DNA of 43,587 nucleotides from Butyrivibrio sp. (GCA_016291375.1 JAEEXE010000006.1:1-43587); one strand, 5' to 3'. Shown: positions 1 to 10,000, numbered from the stretch's first letter. Notes: a model not told the origin generated them from the sequence alone. Made by a program: numbers and translations.

Positions 1-103
1 CGATGAACTTACCCTGTACAGGGAACTTAGAATCAGAAACGATGATTCTGTAGAAAGGAACCTTCTTCTTACCAATTCTCTTTAATCTGATCTTTACTGC
101 CAT
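1..103 (-). CDS. rpsP: 30S ribosomal protein S16 (partial, N-terminus only)
   Basis: The reverse strand from 103 encodes [20 protein letters not shown] and continues to the window edge, about 34 residues. This is the conserved N-terminus of ribosomal protein S16, which binds 16S rRNA during 30S assembly; the usual length is about 80-90 residues, so the rest lies outside the window. A TGGAGGAAAA ribosome binding site lies just upstream of the ATG. It is the last gene here of the ylxM-ffh-rpsP group, the normal Firmicutes order, 98 bp after the ffh stop and with no clear terminator between them. Confidence 0.93.
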   Translation of the reverse strand, partial: MAVKIRLKRIGKKKVPFYRIIVSDSKFPVQGKFI

Positions 104-201
104 TTTAATTTTCCTCCATTTAATAAAATAAGATAGATAATAAATTTTCTTTTTATATGTTTGAAACAGCTGTAGCTGTATGACATATCTGTGTTATGGG
201 A

Positions 202-1581
202 TCAGAAAAACTTTCTGCCTCCGCCAAGCATACTTCCAAGACCACCCATCTTGCCAAAACCTCCGCGCTTACCGCCCATAAGTCCCGGCATCTGCTTCAT
301 CATCTTCTGCATCTGCTCAAACTGCTTGATGAAACGGTTTACGTCAGCGATATCATTACCTGAACCCTTGGCAATCCTGAATTTCCTTTGAGGATTCATA
401 AGCTTGGGATTCTGTCGCTCCTGAGGAGTCATAGAAAGAACGATTGCTTCCATCTTGGCAAGTTTCTTCTCATCCGGAAGCATATCATCACTCACCTTGC
501 CCATTCCGGGAAGCATTCCCATGATAGAAGAAAGACCACCCATGTTCCTCATCTGCTTCATGCTCTCGAGGTACATCTCGAAATCAATCTTGCCCTTCTT
601 CATCTTGGACGTCATCTCGCGGTCCTTCTCGGCGTCTCTCTCAGCATTGGCCTCTACTGCCTTATCAATAAGACTGAGCACATCGCCCATGCCAAGTATA
701 CGACTTGCCATTCTGTCAGGATAGAACTGCTCAAGATCCGAGAGCTTCTCACCCATACCAACGTAAAGTATAGGCTTACCTGTAACAGCTTTGGCTGAAA
801 GCGCCGCACCACCTCTGGAATCACCATCCATCTTGGAAAGGATGATACCGTCGATTCCGACTTTCTCGTTGAACTCTGATGCAACATTGACTGCATCCTG
901 ACCTGTCATGGCATCCACAACAAGCAATGTCTGATGAACAGTTACGGCCTCTTTGATATCCGTAAGCTCCTTCATCATATCTTCATCTATCTGAAGACGG
1001 CCTGCTGTATCAAGGATAACAACATTGTTGCCGTTCTTACGAGCATGTTCTATAGAACCTTTAGCAATCTCTACGGGACTTACATCCGTACCCATTGAGA
1101 AGAAATCAACTTCCTGCTTGCCTGCGTTGATCTGCAACTGATCAACAGCCGCAGGTCTGTAGATATCGCCGGCTACAAGAAGCGGCTTCCTGCCCTTCAT
1201 CTTGAGCTTACCGGCTATCTTGGCCGCAGTCGTTGTCTTACCTGCACCCTGAAGACCACACATCATGATAACTGTGATCTCATTGATGGGAAGAAGCGAG
1301 ATTTCAGTAGTTTCGGAACCCATAAGAGACGTCATCTCTTCATTAACAATCTTGATGACCATCTGTCCGGGATTAAGTCCGTTAAGAACGTCCTCACCAA
1401 CAGCTCTCTCCTGAACGGAACCAATGAACTGCTTAACCACCTTAAAGCTTACATCCGCTTCCAAAAGAGCCATCTTAACCTCTTTAAGAGCTGCCTTAAC
1501 ATCCTCTTCAGTCAGACGACCTTTACTTCTAAGGTTCTTAAATACGTTTTGTAATTTATCAGTAAGACTCTCAAAAGCCAT
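202..1581 (-). CDS. ffh: Signal recognition particle GTPase Ffh
   Basis: Ffh is the SRP54-type protein that binds 4.5S/SRP RNA and signal sequences and, with FtsY, delivers nascent membrane and secreted proteins to the Sec translocon. The 459-residue product is normal length. It shows the N domain (about 1-90), the G domain with Walker A GLQGAGKTT (109-117), the DTAGR motif and SKMDGDSRGG, and a methionine-rich M domain ending in a Gly/Met/Lys-rich tail (GGKRGGFGKMGG). The start has AGAGGAG upstream. It lies 3 bp downstream of ylxM and upstream of rpsP. Its receptor FtsY is encoded in the same window at 6109-7023. Confidence 0.98.
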   Translation of the reverse strand: MAFESLTDKLQNVFKNLRSKGRLTEEDVKAALKEVKMALLEADVSFKVVKQFIGSVQERAVGEDVLNGLNPGQMVIKIVNEEMTSLMGSETTEISLLPINEITVIMMCGLQGAGKTTTAAKIAGKLKMKGRKPLLVAGDIYRPAAVDQLQINAGKQEVDFFSMGTDVSPVEIAKGSIEHARKNGNNVVILDTAGRLQIDEDMMKELTDIKEAVTVHQTLLVVDAMTGQDAVNVASEFNEKVGIDGIILSKMDGDSRGGAALSAKAVTGKPILYVGMGEKLSDLEQFYPDRMASRILGMGDVLSLIDKAVEANAERDAEKDREMTSKMKKGKIDFEMYLESMKQMRNMGGLSSIMGMLPGMGKVSDDMLPDEKKLAKMEAIVLSMTPQERQNPKLMNPQRKFRIAKGSGNDIADVNRFIKQFEQMQKMMKQMPGLMGGKRGGFGKMGGLGSMLGGGRKFF

Positions 1582-1584
1582 TAA

Positions 1585-1929
1585 TTATGTTAACTCCTCT
1601 ATAATGCGACTTGAAATTTCTCCGGTTATCTTCCTAAGTTCATCCCCGGACATATCCGCGGAATTAGAAACTTTCAAAAGCTCTTCGGCACTGAACTTGA
1701 TCGCTTCAAATCGTCTTATCATATGAAGCTTGTCCTCGTAGCTCTGCAGTGTCTTGGTACATCTCTTTATAAGATCATGTACGCCCTGTTTGCTGATACC
1801 GTGTTCATCAGCAATCTCAGTAAGGGACATATCCTCATAAACAGCAGCTTCATATATACTCTTTTGATGTTCTGTAAGAAGCTCGCCGTAAAAATCATAC
1901 AACAAGCCCTGCTCTACGATTTTCTCCAT
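1585..1929 (-). CDS. ylxM: YlxM/p13-type SRP-associated helix-turn-helix protein
   Basis: The product is a small acidic helical protein of 114 residues. It matches the YlxM/p13 family, which is encoded next to ffh in Firmicutes and is reported to stimulate or associate with SRP. A sigma-like helix-turn-helix is visible (MSLTEIADEHGISKQGVHDL, then IKRC). I start at the ATG at 1929 (MEKIVEQGLL) because AAGAGGG precedes it. An open frame extends 10 codons further upstream, but the family normally begins at this methionine. It is the first gene of a ylxM-ffh-rpsP transcript driven by the promoter at 1965-1993. Confidence 0.9.
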   Translation of the reverse strand: MEKIVEQGLLYDFYGELLTEHQKSIYEAAVYEDMSLTEIADEHGISKQGVHDLIKRCTKTLQSYEDKLHMIRRFEAIKFSAEELLKVSNSADMSGDELRKITGEISSRIIEELT

Positions 1930-1964
1930 ATATAATCCCTCTTGCCTACTTAGGCACAATGATT

Positions 1965-1993
1965 ATAATAGACAAAAAAAATATAGGTGTCAA
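1965..1993 (-). promoter_or_regulatory. Sigma-A promoter for ylxM-ffh-rpsP
   Basis: On the minus strand a perfect -35 TTGACA (1988-1993) is followed by exactly 17 bp and a -10 TATTAT (1965-1970), about 35 bp upstream of the ylxM start. The -35 box lies inside the second arm of the terminator hairpin at 1986-2011, so terminator and promoter share bases. Confidence 0.72.
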
Positions 1994-2011
1994 GTATTTT
2001 TTCTTGACACC
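1974..2011 (-). terminator. Intrinsic terminator after the AraC gene
   Basis: A perfect 9-bp stem (GGTGTCAAG / CTTGACACC) with an 8-nt loop spans 1986-2011. On the minus strand it is followed, after a few bases, by eight T residues (1974-1981). It begins directly after the stop codon of the AraC gene and closes the ftsY-distal insert. Confidence 0.88.
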
Positions 2012-2863
2012 TTAAATCTTTACTTCTGACGGTAATATTCCGAGCTGATTTTTAAAAGCTCTGCTAAAAGACGAATAGTCCTTAAAGCCACATTCTATGC
2101 AGGCTGATGTAGTGGGCATTCCTGATATGATAAGGTCCCTGGCTTTAAGAATTCTCTTTTCGGAAATGTATCTGTGAATGGAATAACCGGTCTCTTTTTT
2201 GAAGGTGCGCATCATGTGATATCTACTCATATAGAACTTATCAGCCAAAAGATCTATAGAGAGATCGCTGCCAAGATTATCAGTGATATATTCTATGAGC
2301 TCTATAACTCTTCTGTTATATCTTGCCTCAGCGCCAAAAGCCCTCTTTTCGCTGATACACGCCTTATTAAATGCTATAAGCATCTTAAGTACATCAAGTC
2401 TTGTAGTAAGCTCTCCCGCATACTCCTTGTCTTCCTTGGCAATATCATCTTCAATTACTTTTAGCATATCAAGTAATTCAGCACTGATATTAGCAGAAAA
2501 TCTGGCTACATGACCGTCTTTTTTTGATGCAATATTAAAAGCATCAAGAAGAGAGTTCTTTTCAAGAAAGCTATGGCTTAAATACAGGATAACCCTGTCA
2601 TATTTATTCACGCCATCACAACTAACCACAGGTCTGTGGATTAAAAACCTGTTAACGAGCACAAAATCGAAGGGCAGAAGTTCATACTCCCGTCCTTCGA
2701 TCATATATTTAACGTTTCCGCTAAGTATCAATATCAGCTTATGAAAATCATGATAATGATACGGAATATCCAGTTCTTCATCGCTGGTAATATGAAAGAA
2801 ACGAAAATCTTTGTTAAGATAGCCTTTCTGTTCATATTCCTTAAGATTATCCATCTTATTCAT
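2012..2863 (-). CDS. AraC family transcriptional regulator
   Basis: The 283-residue protein has an N-terminal cupin-like sensor domain (about 1-150: HYHDFHKLILILSG, YELLPFDFVLVN) and a C-terminal double helix-turn-helix AraC domain (about 185-283: SIDLLADKFYMSRYHMMRTF, ending CGFKDYSSFSRAFKNQLG). Proteins of this layout bind DNA as one-component regulators, commonly of carbohydrate or cell-envelope genes; the ligand cannot be read from sequence. The start lies 1 bp after the stop of the GH25 gene and has only a weak ribosome binding site, so translation is probably coupled. It is the last gene of the ilvA-yitT-GH25-araC group and is closed by a terminator. A second start at 2854 is possible. 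Confidence 0.93.
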   Translation of the reverse strand: MNKMDNLKEYEQKGYLNKDFRFFHITSDEELDIPYHYHDFHKLILILSGNVKYMIEGREYELLPFDFVLVNRFLIHRPVVSCDGVNKYDRVILYLSHSFLEKNSLLDAFNIASKKDGHVARFSANISAELLDMLKVIEDDIAKEDKEYAGELTTRLDVLKMLIAFNKACISEKRAFGAEARYNRRVIELIEYITDNLGSDLSIDLLADKFYMSRYHMMRTFKKETGYSIHRYISEKRILKARDLIISGMPTTSACIECGFKDYSSFSRAFKNQLGILPSEVKI

Positions 2864-2864
2864 A

Positions 2865-3950
2865 TCAATACTCTGTTATGCAGACATTCAGGTCAACGTT
2901 ACCATCAATGCCCTTTACCTTGCCGTTTGCTGTATACTGCCAGATATTAAAGTGATAAGGATAGTACAAAGGCGTTCCATAGTATGCTATCCAAATATCG
3001 TAATCATCTACGTCAGCTGCATCCATCAGCAGAGTAAATGACTTAACATTGCCGTATATCATAGGCTTATAACCCGCAGCTTTTATGGTATCGCAGAATA
3101 CCTTGGCAGCTTTCTCATACTGATCAGAAGAAAGATCTACTGTACGTGCTTCCTCGGATTCAGCTGATTCAATATCAATGATCACCGGATATTTGATATG
3201 ATAAGGCTCTATAAGATCAAGAACAAGCCGTGCCTCTTCCAGCGCCTCTTCCTCGTTTACCGCCTGAGAATAGAAATAAACACCCACATCTATTCCGTTT
3301 GCGATCGCACCTTCGATGTTCTCTATAAACTTGTCATCCTCAAGAAGCTTTCCTTCAGTTGTTCCCCTGTATCCGGCACGTATAATAGCAAAATCTATGC
3401 CGTCGGAAGCAACCTGTTCCCAATCAATGGTTCCCTGGAATCTTGAAACATCAACTCCGTGCTTGAGTTTAATATCATCCTCTCCCACGTATTGGATAAA
3501 TCCGTTGTCACCAAACTCAAAATCACCCTCCTTGAACCCATGATGTTCAATCTCATCGGAAATCGGGAGGAAATAATACCTTCCCGAGCTGGAAACAACA
3601 ATCTGTTCAGGGAAAAGAGATCTGATAGCGGAAGTAGCACTTTCACCTGCTTCAAGCTTCTTACGAAGCATATCTTTAATTGAAGTTTTGGTTTTCTCTT
3701 CGGATTCCTCTGAAGCCTTTTCTATAAGACGGGAAGTCTCACCTGCTGTAAAATAACCATCAGTGGTAAGAGATTCAAGCTCGCTCTTAAAAGCAGCTTC
3801 TTCCCTCTGAAGATTGGCATTCTCTACAAGCAAAAAGATACTAAAAGACAGAGCCATAATAGAAACAAGGCTCAAAAAAATGATGGACACGATATTATGT
3901 GTGTTTCTGATTCCTCTTTTTTCTCTTGTATCCTGAAGATTATTTTTCAT
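2865..3950 (-). CDS. Membrane-anchored GH25 family lysozyme-like muramidase
   Basis: The 361-residue protein has an N-terminal transmembrane anchor (about 20-45, SIIFLSLVSIMALSFSIFLLV), a helical stalk rich in Glu/Lys/Ser (about 45-120), and a C-terminal glycoside hydrolase 25 domain (about 160-361). Family motifs are visible: HGVDVSRFQGTIDW, FAIIRAGY, the active-site strand IIDIES, and YDIWIAYYG with a later IWQY. GH25 enzymes cleave the MurNAc-GlcNAc bond of peptidoglycan, so an extracytoplasmic cell-wall remodelling role is inferred. I chose the ATG at 3950 over a GTG at 3956 because GAGAGA is about 8 nt from the ATG and only 2 nt from the GTG. It starts 3 bp after the end of the yitT-like gene. 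Confidence 0.93.
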   Translation of the reverse strand: MKNNLQDTREKRGIRNTHNIVSIIFLSLVSIMALSFSIFLLVENANLQREEAAFKSELESLTTDGYFTAGETSRLIEKASEESEEKTKTSIKDMLRKKLEAGESATSAIRSLFPEQIVVSSSGRYYFLPISDEIEHHGFKEGDFEFGDNGFIQYVGEDDIKLKHGVDVSRFQGTIDWEQVASDGIDFAIIRAGYRGTTEGKLLEDDKFIENIEGAIANGIDVGVYFYSQAVNEEEALEEARLVLDLIEPYHIKYPVIIDIESAESEEARTVDLSSDQYEKAAKVFCDTIKAAGYKPMIYGNVKSFTLLMDAADVDDYDIWIAYYGTPLYYPYHFNIWQYTANGKVKGIDGNVDLNVCITEY

Positions 3951-3952
3951 AA

Positions 3953-4828
3953 TCACATTCTCTCATCAAAGTAGCTCTTGTAGCCTTCACCGAAGATCTC
4001 GCTTGCACTTGTAATGATCATAAATGCATTGGGATCCTCATCTCTCACTATGTCTTCTGCAAGTGGCGACAATCTCTTTTTGACCGCGCACATAATAACT
4101 TTCTTGTTCTCTCCGCTATATGCCCCTTGTCCAAATACATGAGTAGCACCAATATCAAGTTCTTCCAAGAGCCTTGCGGTAATAATATCAGGTCTGTCGG
4201 AAATGATATAAAGGAGCTTGGCTCCGTCTCTTCCGTAAAGCACAAGATCAAGGACCATTGAGGTGATGATCACGCAAAGGAAAGAATATAGTGCAACTGT
4301 TATATCATTAAGAACAAAAGTAGCGGCGATAAGTACCAGAATATCCGTTATCATATAAAGCATTCCTGTCTTGATATGCGGATACTTGATGCGAAGGAGC
4401 TTTATGATAACGTCTGTGCCGCCACTTGTGGTATGGCACTTAAATAAAAGCCCTATCGCTACTGCTGTTGCAGCACTTCCAAAGGTAATGCCAAGAAGCT
4501 TGTCATGAATGGCATAGCTTCCAAAATATCCTGAACAAAAGTCCGTAACAAGGGAAATCATTCCTGTGGCATAAACAGTGGAAATTGTAAATCTGATACC
4601 AAACTTATATATGGCAAGAACCAGGATAGGTATGTTCATTATCAAGAACCACATACCGGTTCCTATGCCCCATACTCTGTTAAGTACAATGGCAAGACCG
4701 GTAAGACCTCCGGGAGCTATATCATTGGGATCGATCAAAAGAGCTGTTCCCACTCCGTAAAGTATTGCCGCAAAGGTTATTATCAGGTACTCAAAACACC
4801 TTCTTTTAATAGATACCGGTCTGCTCAT
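3953..4828 (-). CDS. YitT family membrane protein (DUF161 with C-terminal DUF2179)
   Basis: The 291-residue product has about five to six hydrophobic segments in its first 200 residues, with the YitT signatures GTALLIDPNDIAPGGLTGLA and GLLFKCHTTSGGTDVI. A soluble C-terminal domain (about 215-290: ITARLLEELDIGATHVFGQG, then YSGENKKVIMCAVKKRL) matches DUF2179. Function in the family is not settled; individual members have been linked to transport or sporulation-related phenotypes, so none is assigned. It begins 6 bp after ilvA and abuts the GH25 gene, which suggests one transcript. Confidence 0.92.
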   Translation of the reverse strand: MSRPVSIKRRCFEYLIITFAAILYGVGTALLIDPNDIAPGGLTGLAIVLNRVWGIGTGMWFLIMNIPILVLAIYKFGIRFTISTVYATGMISLVTDFCSGYFGSYAIHDKLLGITFGSAATAVAIGLLFKCHTTSGGTDVIIKLLRIKYPHIKTGMLYMITDILVLIAATFVLNDITVALYSFLCVIITSMVLDLVLYGRDGAKLLYIISDRPDIITARLLEELDIGATHVFGQGAYSGENKKVIMCAVKKRLSPLAEDIVRDEDPNAFMIITSASEIFGEGYKSYFDERM

Positions 4829-4834
4829 ATATAT

Positions 4835-6061
4835 TTAAATATTTGTCCTTACTATTCTTGGTTTGTAGCCGTTTTCCTCGAGAGCGTTAAGAATCTGCTC
4901 TTTGTGCTCACTACCAAATGCCTCAAGCGTAATTCTAAGCTCAACGGCTGCATTTCTGTTAATTGATACAAACTGATTGTGCTCAAGCTTGATAACATTG
5001 CCGCTCACATCAGCTATAATACCGGAAACTCTTGAAAGTTCACCCGGCTTGTCGGGAAGAAGTACGGAAACAGTAAATATCCTGTCTCTCATAATAAGTC
5101 CCTGCTGTACAACGGAAGACATTGTGATGATATCCATATTACCGCCGGACAGAACGCAGGCAACCTTCTTATCCTTACAGTCAAGCTGCTTAAGAGCAGC
5201 AACTGACAAAAGTCCAGAGTTCTCAACAACCATCTTGTGATTCTCAACCATATCAAGGAATGAAACTACAAGATCCTCATCGGGAACAGTGATTATATCA
5301 TCAATGTTCTTGGAAAGATAAGGAAAAATCTTCTCTCCGGGAGTCTTAACGGCAGTACCGTCTGCGATGGTATTAACTCCGGGAAGAGTCACAACATGAC
5401 CTGCCTTTATTGATTCCTGCATACAATTCGCACCGGCAGGTTCAACACCTATAACTTTGATCTTGGGATTAAGGAGCTTTGCAAGTGTGGAAACACCGGT
5501 AGCAAGTCCGCCTCCTCCGATAGGAACGAGAATATAATCAACAGTTGGAAGTTCTTTGATGATCTCCATTGCAATAGTGCCCTGACCTGTCGCAACATCA
5601 AGATCGTCAAAAGGATGAACCATAGTATAGCCGTGCTCCTTGGCAAGCTCACACGCATGCTCATAAGCTTCGTCATATACATTTCCGTGAAGAACAACTT
5701 CAGCTCCAAGAGCTTTGGTTCTATTAACCTTAATAAGAGGAGTTGATGTAGGCATTACGATCGTAGCCTTAACTCCGTACTGCTTTGCAGCATAAGCAAC
5801 ACCCTGCGCATGGTTACCGGCTGAAGCGGTAATAAGACCTTTACTCCTCTCCTCATCGGAAAGTGTCGTTATCTTATAGTATGCACCTCTAACCTTGTAA
5901 GCACCTGTTCTCTGAAGATTCTCAGGCTTTAAATATACCTTGTTGCCGGTGTTGTTGCTCCAGTAATCACTGTAAATGAGTTTAGTCTCAAGGGTTACCT
6001 TCTTGACGTCCTCATAAGCTTCTTCAAATTTCTCCAATGTCATCTTGTTCTCGTCAGCCAT
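4835..6061 (-). CDS. ilvA: Threonine ammonia-lyase (threonine dehydratase)
   Basis: This PLP enzyme deaminates threonine to 2-oxobutyrate and ammonia, either feeding isoleucine synthesis or degrading threonine. The 408-residue protein has a fold-type II PLP domain with the Schiff-base lysine in RTGAYKVRGA (Lys56), the phosphate-binding glycine loop GGGGLATG, and ASAGNHAQGVAYAA. A C-terminal ACT domain (about 330-408, FTVSVLLPDKPGELSRVSGI) may give allosteric control. The length and single ACT domain resemble the shorter TdcB/YbdK-like forms more than the 514-residue E. coli IlvA. I start at the ATG at 6061 (MADENKMTLEKF); the frame continues upstream only to a TTG. It lies between ftsY and the yitT-like gene, an unusual neighbourhood with no other ilv genes. 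Confidence 0.95.
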   Translation of the reverse strand: MADENKMTLEKFEEAYEDVKKVTLETKLIYSDYWSNNTGNKVYLKPENLQRTGAYKVRGAYYKITTLSDEERSKGLITASAGNHAQGVAYAAKQYGVKATIVMPTSTPLIKVNRTKALGAEVVLHGNVYDEAYEHACELAKEHGYTMVHPFDDLDVATGQGTIAMEIIKELPTVDYILVPIGGGGLATGVSTLAKLLNPKIKVIGVEPAGANCMQESIKAGHVVTLPGVNTIADGTAVKTPGEKIFPYLSKNIDDIITVPDEDLVVSFLDMVENHKMVVENSGLLSVAALKQLDCKDKKVACVLSGGNMDIITMSSVVQQGLIMRDRIFTVSVLLPDKPGELSRVSGIIADVSGNVIKLEHNQFVSINRNAAVELRITLEAFGSEHKEQILNALEENGYKPRIVRTNI

Positions 6062-6108
6062 TTCTCTATATATCTCCCAACTTTTATTTATACTGCACAA
6101 GCAGTGTA

Positions 6109-7023
6109 TTAACTAAAAAGTGCATCAACGAACTCGTCGGAATTAAATCTCTCAAGATCGTCAATTGCTTCTCCAACGCCAATATACTTGACGGGAATAT
6201 TAAGCTCTGAAACTATAGCAACGGCTATGCCGCCCTTAGCTGTACCATCGAGTTTGGTAAGAATAATACCTGTAAGATCAGCAGCCTCTCCAAATTCCCT
6301 AGCCTGCATGATCGCATTCTGACCTGTAGTTCCGTCAAGAACAATAAAGTTCTCTCTGCAGATCTCTCCAAGCTCCTTATCAATTATCCTGTTCATCTTG
6401 GCAAGCTCATCCATGAGATTCTTCTTGTTATGAAGTCTGCCCGCAGTATCAACAATAAGGATATCACAGTCTCTGGATTTAAAAGAAAAAGCGGCGTCAT
6501 ATATAACACTTGCAGGGTCACCGCCTTCTCTTCCCATAATAATGGGAGCGCCCGCTCTGTCTGCCCACTCCTTAAGCTGCTGCGTAGCGGCAGCTCTGTA
6601 TGTATCAGCGGCAGCAATTAGAACCTTCTTACCTTTATTCTTGTAAATGGCAGCAAGTTTTCCAACCGAAGTAGTCTTACCTACACCATTAACACCAATA
6701 ACAAAAATAACTGTCTTCTTATCTTCAAAGTCATAAGCATGCTCATCGATCTTCATCTGCTCTCTTATGTTTTCAATAAGAAGCTCTCTGCATGCTGAAG
6801 GATCGGATATGTGCTTTTCTTTTACCTGTTTCCTAAGATTATCAATGATACGACTGGTGGCGTTGATACCAATGTCGCCCATAATAAGTGTCTCTTCAAG
6901 TTCCTCATAAAAGTCGTCATCGATACCTGAAAAGCCGGAAAAAACATTGTCAATTCCCTTGGCGATATTCTCTCTTGTCTTGGACAAGCCCTGTTGTAAT
7001 TTTGCAAAAAAACCGTTGGCCAT
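6109..7023 (-). CDS. ftsY: SRP receptor GTPase FtsY
   Basis: FtsY is the membrane-associated receptor that pairs with Ffh to hand ribosome-nascent chain complexes to SecYEG. At 304 residues it is the short Gram-positive form without the long acidic A domain. It shows an N domain (about 1-95), Walker A GVNGVGKTT (110-118), DTAGR, and TKLDGTAKGG near the C-terminus. Its ATG overlaps the smc stop codon (TGATG), indicating translational coupling. The smc-ftsY pair is conserved in Firmicutes, but ylxM-ffh, which normally follows, is displaced by four genes here. Confidence 0.98.
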   Translation of the reverse strand: MANGFFAKLQQGLSKTRENIAKGIDNVFSGFSGIDDDFYEELEETLIMGDIGINATSRIIDNLRKQVKEKHISDPSACRELLIENIREQMKIDEHAYDFEDKKTVIFVIGVNGVGKTTSVGKLAAIYKNKGKKVLIAAADTYRAAATQQLKEWADRAGAPIIMGREGGDPASVIYDAAFSFKSRDCDILIVDTAGRLHNKKNLMDELAKMNRIIDKELGEICRENFIVLDGTTGQNAIMQAREFGEAADLTGIILTKLDGTAKGGIAVAIVSELNIPVKYIGVGEAIDDLERFNSDEFVDALFS

Positions 7024-10000
7024 CAGTTCGTAAGCTCCTTATCAATAAGATTAACACTTACAAGAGTGGATACACCCTTCTCCTGCATTGTAATACCGTA
7101 TAATCTATCGGCACTTTCCATTGTACCACGACGATGTGTAATTACAATGAACTGAGTACTTGAAAGCTTGTGAAGGTACTTTGCAAAACGAACAACGTTG
7201 TTCTCATCAAGGGCAGCTTCAATCTCATCAAGCAGACAGAATGGTGAAGGCTTGAGGTTCTGAATAGCAAACAAAAGAGCTATCGCAGTAAGTGCCTTTT
7301 CTCCACCGGACATCTGCATCATGTTGACAAGCTTCTTTCCGGGTGGCTGAGCATTGATCCTGATACCTGCTTCGAGAATATCCTCATCTTCCGCAAGTTC
7401 AAGGGTACCTTTTCCGCCTCCGAACATCTCCTTAAATACCTTATCAAATTCAGTATTGATAAGCTTAAACTGCTCCATGAACTGCTTTCTCATGGATTCA
7501 TCAAGATCCTGTATGATCTCCTTAAGCTGTCTCTCAGCTTCGATAAGATCGTCATGCTGAGTCTTCATGAAAGTATATCTTTCCATGAGATTCTTGTAAT
7601 CTTCAATGGCATTGACATTGACGTCGCCCAGCTTTCTGATGGCATCCTTTAATGATGCAGTCTCCTTCTTCATTGCAGGAACGTCATTCATCTCTTCATC
7701 TCTGAGCTCTGCAGCATCGGAAAGTGTGATCTCATACTCATTCCACATGTAATTGATCTGAGTCTCAATAGCTTCCTCACACTTTTCCTTCCTGGAAGTA
7801 AGACGGATAACTTCTTTTTCAAGGTCAGACATTGTCTTATTAAGTTCTTCCGTCTTTCCAAAGAATTCCTTCTGTGAAACAGCAAGGTTATTCTTCTGTT
7901 CTTTTTTGTCCTCAAGTTCTTTGGTGGCGCCAGACTGTACATCAAGAGAAGCCTCAATTGTAAGCCTGATCTCTTCAATGTCTTTCTTGCTCTGATTGAG
8001 ATTAGCTTCATTCTCTTCCATAGATTCAATGATCTCGGCAAGAGCCTTCTCCTCAGTCTCTATATCAGCATCCACACGTTCAATATTCTGTCTGAAGAAC
8101 TCCTGTCTCTGATGAGCTTTCTCGTACTCAATCTCTTTACTGGAGACTTTATCGTTCTCCTTTTCTTCAATCTCATGAAGACCTTCGAGCTCGGCACGGT
8201 ATTTCTCAACCTGTTCCGTACAGGTCTTCTCAATGTTCTCAGACTCAACAAGAGCAGCCTCTGATTCTTCCTTCTCGGAAGCAATCTCAAGAATCTTACT
8301 CTCAATTTCATCATTTTCAGCCTTAAGATCGGAATAATTGCCCTTCTGCTCTTCCTGACGGCTCTCCTCGTTTTCTACATTGAGGCGTGCAGTATTCTGT
8401 GCAATGAACTTGCTCTGAAGTTCCGTCCTAAGTTCCTCAGCTTCTTCACGAAGTTTGTTGCGCTTTTTCTTGGATTCTTCTATTTCTTTCTGAAGCTCGT
8501 CAATCTGTTCCTTGTACTTCTTGACGTTAGCCTCCATCTCATCCATCTCACGACGTCTTCCAAGAAGATTACTGTTATTCTTGAAAGCACCACCACTAAT
8601 GGCACCTCCGGGCACAAGAAGCTCACCCTCAAGGGTAACCATACGAACAGTATATTTGTATTTCTTGGCAATCTTAACCGCATTATCAACGTTATCTACA
8701 GCAACGATCCTACCAAGCATTGCTTTAGCAACTTTTCTGTATTTGGGATCTGTATCCACAAGCTCATCAGCCATTCCAAGAACTCCCGGTTCATTAAGAG
8801 CATCTTTTGCCTTAAGTTCAGGAGGATTATCAAGTGAAGTAAGTGGAAGGAATGTTGCTCTTCCCGCCTTAGTATCTTTAAGGTACTTGATCATCTTCTT
8901 GGCAGTCTCTTCATCATCCGTTACGATATTCTGGATATTTCCTCCAAGAGCGACCTCAATAGCCGTCTCATACTTGGGCTGAGTCTTTATAATATCAGCA
9001 ACAACACCAATGATACCCTTAGTGTCATCTTTTCTCTCCATGACTTTCTTGACACTGCCGCCGTATCCTTCATATCTCTCAGTAAGGTTTGCAAGAGCTT
9101 CAAGTCTTGATTTCTCCTGCTGATACAGCCCCTGAGTCTTACGAAGCTCTGTGTCCTTGAGCGTCATATTCTCACGAAGCTGTGCAATCTCCTGCTCACA
9201 GGCTTTCTGCTTCTTATTCATCTCAGATATCTCGGAAGTAATAGCGTCAAACTCATCACGAAGCTTTTTTATGATCTCTTCCTGCTTGGATTCATCAGAC
9301 CTTGCTCTTACGAGCTTACCTGTAAGCTCCGCCTTCTTAATATTGACCTGTTCCTTCATAGTCTCAAGCGAACTTAACTTGGACTTAATATTGGCTCTGT
9401 TATTAAGAGTCTCGATGATCGTACTCTTACATTCCTCGATACTGTCATTTATCTGGGCAATCTTAGAAAGGACAGAATCAAGTTCCTTCTTGGCGTTGTC
9501 TCTGTCTTCAAGAAGCGCCTTAACCTCTTTATCTATCTCTTCCTTATCTTCAAGGTATTTATCTTTTTCCTTGTTCTTCTCGTCAATCTTAGCCTGCTCA
9601 TCCTTCATTCTGGTCTTGAAATGAGCATCATTAACAGAAGCAGAGTTGATCTTCTCATTGAGAATACCGATCTGACCTTCAAGCTTCTCTTTCTTAACTG
9701 ATGAATCGGTAATCTTAGCCCTCGCTTCATCAATCTCTGCATCAAGTCTTTCAAGCTCTTTCTGAAGGTTCTCGTATTCATCCTTGGCCTTTTGATAATT
9801 ATCCTTGGCCTCAGACAAAGACTCTTCTGCTATTCCAAGGTTCTTACCTGCTTCCTCAAGCTGATCCTTCTGATTCTTATTTTCCAAAAGAAACATGTTA
9901 ACATCGAGAGTCTTAAGTCTCTCTCTGTGCTTCAAGTATTCCTTGGCCTTCTCAGACTGCTTCTCCAAAGGATCGATCTGTTTCTCAAGCTCAGAGAGAA

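Noticed and set aside
167..180. Hairpin (ACAGC-TACA-GCTGT) between ffh and rpsP as a terminator
   Set aside because: The stem is only 5 bp and no T tract follows on the minus strand; ffh and rpsP are usually co-transcribed.
6062..6100. TTG-started N-terminal extension of ilvA
   Set aside because: It needs a TTG start and adds residues not typical of the family; the ATG at 6061 fits better.
8512..9624. Long open frames on the plus strand opposite smc (156 and 157 codons)
   Set aside because: They lie wholly inside the clear smc coding sequence, have Ser/Leu-rich composition typical of antisense shadows of coiled-coil genes, and lack ribosome binding sites and family similarity.
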